Below the pieces are notes generated by a model, which searched no databases, had not been told where the DNA came from, and saw only the letters and a program-made list of their open reading frames with translations. Made by a program: the position numbers and the translations under genes. A stretch of DNA of 64,000 bases from Bacteroidales bacterium (lineage in GTDB: Bacteria; Bacteroidota; Bacteroidia; Bacteroidales; UBA12077): positions 1-64,000 of the forward strand of contig WTBR01000009.1 of assembly GCA_013138975.1 (NCBI GenBank), written 5' to 3'. This document shows, piece after piece, positions 57,780 through 64,000 of this stretch (position 1 is its first letter; every line of letters begins with the position of its first letter).

Positions 57780-60700
57780 ATGAATAACGACTTAGGTGAA
57801 ATATTATTAACATCTACTTATCCGAAACAAAAAAAATTCTGGATTAATAAATTAAAAAATATATCAAAAACAAGCTTAAATGAGTTTGTTATTGAGCATA
57901 ATGAATCAGAGGTAAGTATAATTGATTTGCAACTTAATGCTAACTTATCGAAAAGTATAATTTCGTTGTGCAAAGATTCAGATTTATTAATATATGTTAC
58001 ATTACTAGCAGGATTAAAGGCATTAATTAACCAATATACCAATAAAACGGATATTTCAATTATTTCCCCTATTTATAAACCTCTCATATCCAAATCTACT
58101 TTAAACAATCAAGTATTAATTAATAATGATGTAAATGGTGATTCTAGTTTTAAAGGTATATTAAAACAAATAAAAGATACTGTTGCAGAAGCTTATGAAA
58201 ATCAGGATTACCCATTCGATAAAATTATTAACCTTAATGATATTAAATCAGGGGTAACAGATATATTATGTTTGTTTTCATCAATTCATGAAGAGAAAAT
58301 ATTCGAGAAATTTGATTCTGGTTTAGCATTTAATTTTTATAAGAATAAGGATGTTATTTGCCTTAAAGTAAAATATTTATCTGGAGATTATAATCATATT
58401 TTCTTGAACAAGTTTATTTCCCACTTATTCGGTTTTCTTGAAAATGCCTTAGAGAAAATGGATCAATCAATTAATACAATTGAATATTTAAGTGAGAGCG
58501 AAAAAGAACAATTGTTATTTGAATTTAATGATACAAAAGCAGAGTGCACAAAAGATCAAAGAGTTCATCAGATATTTGAGAAACAAGTATCGCTAACCCC
58601 GGAAAGAATTGCATTAAAATTGGGGGCAGATACTCTTACCTATAGGGAGTTAAATGCTAAAGCAAATTGTGTTGCTAAAAAATTAAGATTGTTGGGTGTA
58701 GGTAGGGACGACATAGTATCTATACTTTTAGATCGCTCTTTTAATACGATAATTTCAATGTTAGGAGTTCTAAAATCAGGTGGAGCATATCTTCCAATTG
58801 ATCCTGATTATCCTGATGAAAGAATAAATTTTATTTTAAAAGACAGTAATACAGTATTAGTTATTTCAACGAAAAAATATTCTGAAAAAATAAACTTTAA
58901 TATTGGAGTTATTGAGATTGATGAAGAAGGATTTTTTGTAAATGAAAAAGAGAATTTAATCAACGTAAATAAATCTAATGATTTATGTTATGTTATTTAT
59001 ACCTCTGGAACAACAGGGAATCCTAAAGGTGTAATGGTTGAACACAGCAATGTTGTTAGCTTGTTCTTTAATGATAAATTTCAATTTAGTTTTAGTGAGA
59101 AAGATATATGGACAATGTTTCATTCTCCTTGTTTTGATTTTTCGGTATGGGAAATGTATGGTGCAATTCTTTTTGGTGGTAAATTAGTTATAATACCTAA
59201 ATTGATTGCAAAGGATGTACATGCTTATGTAGATATTATTTCTGAAGAGAAGGTCACAGTCTTAAATCAGACACCATCTGTATTTTATAATCTTTCGGAA
59301 ATCGTTTTAAATTCGGCAATAAAACGACTTGATAGCTTGAGGTACATAATTTTTGGTGGAGAATCACTTAAACCAGTAAAGTTAAAGGATTGGTACAATG
59401 AATATAAAAATGTAAATCTTATAAATATGTATGGGATTACAGAAACCACAGTCCATGTTACATACAAAGAAATTAAAGAATACGAAATTGAAAATAATTT
59501 AAATAACATTGGATCCCCAATTCCAACATTAACAGCATATGTGTTTAACGAAAAACAAAAACTTGTTCCAATAGGTGTTGCTGGAGAACTTCTTGTAGGT
59601 GGAGCAGGCGTTAGTCGTGGATATTTAGGGAATACCCAATTGACTAGTGATAAATTTATTTATAATCCATACAAGCCAAAAGAGAAATTGTATCGGTCTG
59701 GAGATCTTGTTAAGATGATGCAAAATGGGGAGATGGAGTATATAGGACGTATTGATCATCAGGTACAATTAAGAGGATTTAGAATTGAATTGGGCGAGAT
59801 TGAATCAGCTTTATTAAAATTAACAGCAATTAAGAGTGCTGTTGTAATCGATAGGGAAGATGAATTGGCTGATAAATTTTTGTGTGCTTACTATGTAGTA
59901 AACACAGAAGTTTCAAAAAAAGAAATTAGAGAATATTTGGAAAGCAGCTTACCCGAATATATGGTTCCTTCATATTTTATTGAATTAGATAAAATTCCCT
60001 TAACATCAAATGGAAAAGTTGATCATAAAATATTACCATTGCCAAAATTAGATTTAGATTGTTATGTTGCTCCTGAAAATGATATGCAGGAAAAACTAGT
60101 AAGGATTTGGTCTGAAATATTGAATTTACCACAAGAGAACATTGGTATAACAGATAATTTTTTTGCAATTGGCGGACATTCATTAAGAGCAGCTGTACTG
60201 AAGGGAAAAATTAGTAAAGAATTAGAAGTTGAAATTTCTTTACCATATTTATTTGAAAACCCAACAATTAAATCTTTAGCTTTAAAGATACAATCTTTAG
60301 AAAATAAGAAATATCTTGAAATTGATAGTCGTGAGAAGAAAGAATACTACCCATTGTCATCAGCACAAAAAAGGATGTATTTCTTGTATGAATTCGATAA
60401 AGAATCAATAAGATATAATTTAAATGAAGCTATTCGATTAAAAGGAAATATTGATACAGATAAGTTACAATTAATTTTTAATAAACTAATTGAGCGTCAT
60501 GAGAGTTTAAGAACCTTTTATATTTCTGTTGATAATATACCATGCCAAAAAATTGTTGATAAAATAGATTTTAAGATAGATTTTATTAATAATGGGGAAT
60601 CTGATAAAAATCAAATACAAGGTTTTATTAGACCATTTAAGTTAGACGAACTTCCATTATTTAGAGTTGGATTAATAAAAGAATCCAAAGATGAACATAT

Positions 60701-63700
60701 TCTTTTAGTAGATATGCACCATATTATTACAGATGGAATTTCACTTGAAATCTTAATTAAGGACTTTACTACCCTATATAATGATCAATATTTACCGCAA
60801 CTACGATTACAGTATAAAGATTTTTCCGAGTGGCAACAAAGTAATGAACAACAATTAAACATAAAAAAACAAAAAGATTATTTACTAAATGTATTTAGTG
60901 GGGAACTCCCTGTATTAGAATTACAAAATGATTATAAAAGACCGTTAATTCGAACAAATTCAGGAGATAGAGAGGTGTTCTCAATTGATGAAGATATTTC
61001 TAGAGCAATTAACGAAATGGCTCTAGCGGAAGGAGTGTCATTATATATGTTTTTATTGTCAGTTTTTAATATCTTCTTGTCAAAAATTAGTAATCAAGAG
61101 GATATTATTGTCGGATGTGGAACTGCAGGACGAAATCATAATGATCTTGATTCAATTATTGGGATGTTCATTAATATTGTAGCTCATAGAAATTTTCCTA
61201 AGGGAGCATTGACTTTTAAAGATTTTCTTGAAAATGTTAAAGTTCGATCGCTAAATGCTTTTGAAAATCAGGATTATCAATATGAGGAATTGATTAATGA
61301 TTTAAAATTAACCAGAGACACAAGCAGAAATGCTCTTTTCGATCATGTGTTTGAATTAGTAAACATCGAAACGTCGGATTTTGATTTGCCAGACCTAAAG
61401 CTTTCTTCATTTGACCATGATACAAACACCTCTAAGTTTGATTTAGTATTGTATGCGAGCGAATCTAATGAAAAAATAAATTTCACATTTGAATATTATA
61501 CAGGAATATTTAAGAAGGAAACAATTCTCAAATTTATAGAATACTATAAAATAATTTTAAATGAAGTTGTTAAAAATAAGGATATTAAAATTTCTGAAAT
61601 AAATATTCTTAATAAGGAAGAAACAGAAAATCTAGCTTTAAAATTAAATAATATTGATGCTGATTATCCTAAAAATATAAACATTCATGAAATATTTGAG
61701 AATCAGGTAAAAAATAATTCAGATAAAAGTGCTCTAATATTTGAAAACAAAGAAATTACTTACGAAGAGTTAAATAATAGATCAAATCAATTAGCGGCAT
61801 ATTTAAGGGAAAAGGGAGTAGAACCTGATTCAATTGTTGCATTATTAATTGATCGATCCATTGAAACTATTGTCGGTATTTTAGGGATACTTAAAGCCGG
61901 GGGAGCTTACCTGCCAATTGATTCAGAGTATCCCGAAGATCGAATAAAATTTATTTTAAATGATAGTGGAGCCAAATTTTTAATTAGTAAAAGTGATATT
62001 GTTGAAAGTTTTTCATTTTCGAGTTTATTGAATCTTGATGAGGATTTATGTATTGCATGTAAGAATCAAGGAAGGGAGCCGATAAAAGAATTAGATAGCA
62101 TGCCATTCCCGGACAGATCCTTAATTGACTTTGAGAAATACAATCAGTTTATTGGTTTGGCAATGGTTAAAAATGCTGTATCAATACAAGCTTCAAGAGG
62201 TTGCCCATACAAGTGCTTATATTGTCATAAAATTTGGCCAAAATCGCATTATATTAGAAGTGCAGAAAATATCTTTGAAGAAGTTAAGATGTACTACGAT
62301 ATGGGTGTTCGTAGGTTTGCAATGATAGATGATATATTTAATCTAAGGAAAAAAAATAGTGAAAGGTTTTTCAGATTAATTATAGAGAATAAACTAGAAG
62401 TGCAATTCTTATTTCCTAATGGTGTAAGAGGTGATATCTTAACACCTGAATATATCGATTTAATGGTAGAAGCGGGTACAATAAATATTGCATTAGCACT
62501 GGAAACAGCTTCTCCTAGACTGCAAAAACTGATTAAGAAAAATATTAACCTTCCTCGGTTAAGAGAAAATATGGAATATATTGCTACAAAACACCCCCAT
62601 GTTTTACTTGATATATTTACAATGCATGGTTTTCCTTCTGAAACAAAAGAGGAAGCAATGTTGACATTTGAATTTATAAAGAGTATTAAATGGCTACATT
62701 TCCCATATTTTCACATTTTAAAGGTATATCCAAATACCGATATGGCTGAACTTGCAATGGAGAATGGAATCTCAGCTGAATTTATTGCTGAATCTGTAAG
62801 CCTGGCCTATCATGAATTACCTCAAACATTGCCATTTGATCATAACTTTACCAAAGGAATGCAAGCAGAGTTGTTGGAAGATTACATTTTAAATAAAGAA
62901 AGACTGCTATATGTTCTTCCATTTCAGTTAAAGGTTTTAACAAAAGATGAATTAGCTCAAAAGTACGATAGTTACTTGCCTGTTGAAATTAGAAATTATG
63001 AGGAATTATTGGAATACCTCAATATATCTGAATCTGAATTGTCAGGAATTGATTTTGTTGATGAACGAAAATATGATATAATAAACTTTAACGAGAAACT
63101 AACTAATAAATTTGGAGTACATAAGAGCAAACCTAAAGCATTAAAGGTTTTACTACTTGATTTATCACAGTATTTTAGTGATGCAGAAAATATGCTTTAT
63201 GATGTTGTTGAACCTCCGCTTGGATTAATATATCTTTTAACAAATTTGTACAAAGAAATTGGAGAAGATGTTACTGGAAAGATAGCCAAATCAAGAATTG
63301 ATTTTGATAATTTTGAGGAACTAAAAGATTTATTGACAGAGTTCCAACCCGATGTTATTGGAATAAGAACCTTATCTTTTTATAAAGATTTTTTCCATTT
63401 ATCAATTCAAAAAATTAGAGATTGGGGATTTAATGTACCAATAATAGCAGGAGGTCCTTATGCAAGTAGTGATTATAATATTATATTAAAAGATCCAAAT
63501 GTTGATCTTGTTGTATTCGGTGAAGGTGAACTTACATTTGTAGAATTGATTAAAGCAATAATTGCAAATAATAAGAATCTTCCCAAGATTGATGAGTTAA
63601 AGACGATTCAAGGTTTAATCTTGCCAGATAAATCTCAATTAGAAAGTATTCAGTTAGTTCTTTTAGATGATGATAATGAGAATATCAATAATAAACCAGA

Positions 63701-64000
63701 AACAAATCTGAAGAACATAAACAAACCGAATGATCTATGTTATATCATTTACACCTCAGGTACTACAGGTAATCCTAAGGGAGTAATGATTGAACATCAA
63801 AATTTAGTTCGTTTAATGTTTAATGATAAAATTCAATTTACTTTTAGCGAAAATGATGTTTGGACAATGTTTCATAATCATTGTTTTGATTTTAGTGTTT
63901 GGGAAATGTATGGAGCACTCCTGTATGGGGGAAAATTAGTAATTATTCCACCAATGGTTGCACGTGAACCGTCAGAGTTTATTAAAATTATTAAGGAACA
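57780..64000 (+). CDS. NRPS: half-C-A(Thr)-PCP-C-A interrupted by radical SAM/B12 (3' end outside window)
   Basis: At least 2073 codons, open to the window edge. The start ATG at 57780-57782 precedes a half-condensation domain (1-235; C-terminal lobe only) comparable to that at 47268. The first adenylation domain (about 247-750) has the code DFWNIGMVH, the threonine code. A carrier domain (about 771-840, GGHSLRA) and a condensation domain (about 857-1280, HHIITDG from His980) follow. The second adenylation domain starts at about 1288, reaches YPEDRIKFILNDSG (core A2), and is then interrupted at about 1416-1958 by a radical SAM domain (Cys1475, Cys1479, Cys1482) and a cobalamin-binding domain. 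It resumes with core A3 (YIIYTSGTTGNPKG from 1988). The visible part of its pocket (Asp-Phe-x-x-Trp) suggests Thr or a relative. No stop or frame break occurs across the junctions. Confidence 0.9.
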   Translation, partial: MNNDLGEILLTSTYPKQKKFWINKLKNISKTSLNEFVIEHNESEVSIIDLQLNANLSKSIISLCKDSDLLIYVTLLAGLKALINQYTNKTDISIISPIYKPLISKSTLNNQVLINNDVNGDSSFKGILKQIKDTVAEAYENQDYPFDKIINLNDIKSGVTDILCLFSSIHEEKIFEKFDSGLAFNFYKNKDVICLKVKYLSGDYNHIFLNKFISHLFGFLENALEKMDQSINTIEYLSESEKEQLLFEFNDTKAECTKDQRVHQIFEKQVSLTPERIALKLGADTLTYRELNAKANCVAKKLRLLGVGRDDIVSILLDRSFNTIISMLGVLKSGGAYLPIDPDYPDERINFILKDSNTVLVISTKKYSEKINFNIGVIEIDEEGFFVNEKENLINVNKSNDLCYVIYTSGTTGNPKGVMVEHSNVVSLFFNDKFQFSFSEKDIWTMFHSPCFDFSVWEMYGAILFGGKLVIIPKLIAKDVHAYVDIISEEKVTVLNQTPSVFYNLSEIVLNSAIKRLDSLRYIIFGGESLKPVKLKDWYNEYKNVNLINMYGITETTVHVTYKEIKEYEIENNLNNIGSPIPTLTAYVFNEKQKLVPIGVAGELLVGGAGVSRGYLGNTQLTSDKFIYNPYKPKEKLYRSGDLVKMMQNGEMEYIGRIDHQVQLRGFRIELGEIESALLKLTAIKSAVVIDREDELADKFLCAYYVVNTEVSKKEIREYLESSLPEYMVPSYFIELDKIPLTSNGKVDHKILPLPKLDLDCYVAPENDMQEKLVRIWSEILNLPQENIGITDNFFAIGGHSLRAAVLKGKISKELEVEISLPYLFENPTIKSLALKIQSLENKKYLEIDSREKKEYYPLSSAQKRMYFLYEFDKESIRYNLNEAIRLKGNIDTDKLQLIFNKLIERHESLRTFYISVDNIPCQKIVDKIDFKIDFINNGESDKNQIQGFIRPFKLDELPLFRVGLIKESKDEHILLVDMHHIITDGISLEILIKDFTTLYNDQYLPQLRLQYKDFSEWQQSNEQQLNIKKQKDYLLNVFSGELPVLELQNDYKRPLIRTNSGDREVFSIDEDISRAINEMALAEGVSLYMFLLSVFNIFLSKISNQEDIIVGCGTAGRNHNDLDSIIGMFINIVAHRNFPKGALTFKDFLENVKVRSLNAFENQDYQYEELINDLKLTRDTSRNALFDHVFELVNIETSDFDLPDLKLSSFDHDTNTSKFDLVLYASESNEKINFTFEYYTGIFKKETILKFIEYYKIILNEVVKNKDIKISEINILNKEETENLALKLNNIDADYPKNINIHEIFENQVKNNSDKSALIFENKEITYEELNNRSNQLAAYLREKGVEPDSIVALLIDRSIETIVGILGILKAGGAYLPIDSEYPEDRIKFILNDSGAKFLISKSDIVESFSFSSLLNLDEDLCIACKNQGREPIKELDSMPFPDRSLIDFEKYNQFIGLAMVKNAVSIQASRGCPYKCLYCHKIWPKSHYIRSAENIFEEVKMYYDMGVRRFAMIDDIFNLRKKNSERFFRLIIENKLEVQFLFPNGVRGDILTPEYIDLMVEAGTINIALALETASPRLQKLIKKNINLPRLRENMEYIATKHPHVLLDIFTMHGFPSETKEEAMLTFEFIKSIKWLHFPYFHILKVYPNTDMAELAMENGISAEFIAESVSLAYHELPQTLPFDHNFTKGMQAELLEDYILNKERLLYVLPFQLKVLTKDELAQKYDSYLPVEIRNYEELLEYLNISESELSGIDFVDERKYDIINFNEKLTNKFGVHKSKPKALKVLLLDLSQYFSDAENMLYDVVEPPLGLIYLLTNLYKEIGEDVTGKIAKSRIDFDNFEELKDLLTEFQPDVIGIRTLSFYKDFFHLSIQKIRDWGFNVPIIAGGPYASSDYNIILKDPNVDLVVFGEGELTFVELIKAIIANNKNLPKIDELKTIQGLILPDKSQLESIQLVLLDDDNENINNKPETNLKNINKPNDLCYIIYTSGTTGNPKGVMIEHQNLVRLMFNDKIQFTFSENDVWTMFHNHCFDFSVWEMYGALLYGGKLVIIPPMVAREPSEFIKIIKE
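62025..63655 (+). other. Radical SAM + B12-binding insertion inside an adenylation domain
   Basis: About 540 in-frame residues inside the second adenylation domain of the last NRPS. The left part (62060-63120) is a linker (EPIKELDSMPFPD), the [4Fe-4S] motif RGCPYKCLYC, and radical SAM barrel segments (MIDDIFNL; LETASPRLQKLI; DIFTMHGFPSETKEEA). The right part (63130-63610) is a cobalamin-binding domain (EPPLGLIYLL, FQPDVIGIRT, IIAGGPYAS, VVFGEGELTFVELI). In ordinary family members the cobalamin domain comes first; here the order is reversed. Flanking residues (LISKSDIVES on the left, LLDDDNENINN on the right) match the A2-A3 loop of the uninterrupted adenylation domains in this cluster. The probable role is modification of the amino acid while bound to this module, for example radical C-methylation. 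Confidence 0.85.

Noticed and set aside
62125..62325. Short plus-strand ORF inside the radical SAM region
   Set aside because: It is in another frame of the NRPS gene and shows no family-like sequence; the NRPS frame carries the cysteine motif.
61640..64000. Reading the radical SAM/B12 stretch as a separate gene inserted between two NRPS genes, or as a frameshift artefact
   Set aside because: One frame is open from 57780 to the window end; there is no start or stop at either junction, and the adenylation motifs on both sides fit together as one domain. An assembly chimera cannot be excluded without reads but nothing in the sequence suggests it.

Overview
The window looks like a chromosomal segment of a low-GC member of the Bacteroidota. 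The evidence is a TonB-dependent receptor of the STN/carboxypeptidase-like class next to DUF4249 lipoproteins, surface-export lipoprotein signals of the form C-K-(D/E)2, an UpxY-type NusG paralog, and very AT-rich coding sequence. A marine Bacteroidia or Cytophagia lineage is plausible, but the genus cannot be read from the sequence.

Minus strand, 1-18039: one apparent operon. It starts with a small secreted protein of unknown function (17287-18039), continues with a TonB-dependent receptor (14502-17285), and is followed by thirteen tandem DUF4249 lipoprotein genes (twelve complete, the last cut by the window edge). Most of these genes lie about 10-25 nt apart. The paralogs keep their N-terminal and C-terminal ends and differ in two internal segments, one of which exists in two alternative types that alternate along the array.

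Plus strand, 19172-64000: a hybrid NRPS/PKS locus headed by an UpxY/LoaP-like antiterminator (19172-19690). About 1.3 kb of leader DNA follows. A diverged copy of this leader, with its own decayed upxY copy and the tail of a lost NRPS gene, lies at 27825-28543. The assembly line, by eye-read specificity codes, is: FAAL-ACP-C-A(Asn)-PCP-E (21020-27454); C-A(Gly?)-PCP-C-A(Val)-PCP-C-C-A(Thr)-PCP-E*-C (31886-45445); half-C-A(Asn)-PCP (47268-49886); TubC-type docking-C-A(Asn)-PCP (49889-53236); KS-AT(malonyl)-ACP-C (53240-57679); half-C-A(Thr)-PCP-C-A(interrupted) (57780 to beyond the window). A cell-envelope protein, an FtsX-type ABC permease and a stand-alone B12/radical SAM enzyme are interleaved. 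The predicted product is an N-acylated lipopeptide, roughly acyl-(D)Asn-Gly-Val-Thr-Asn-Asn-(C2, beta-keto)-Thr-X..., probably modified by radical chemistry.

The most unusual element is in the last gene. Its second adenylation domain is interrupted, between core motifs A2 and A3, by about 540 residues holding a complete radical SAM domain followed by a cobalamin-binding domain. That order is reversed relative to ordinary B12-radical SAM enzymes. The reading frame stays open across the whole insertion and the adenylation domain resumes cleanly on the far side. This would be an adenylation domain with an embedded radical SAM modification enzyme, of a kind I do not recall as characterised. Other notable points are the size and mosaic structure of the DUF4249 array, the duplicated leader/upxY units with a conserved GCGAAGC mini-hairpin, a degenerate epimerase domain, a back-to-back C-C pair, and modules split between proteins with half-condensation domains at the joints.
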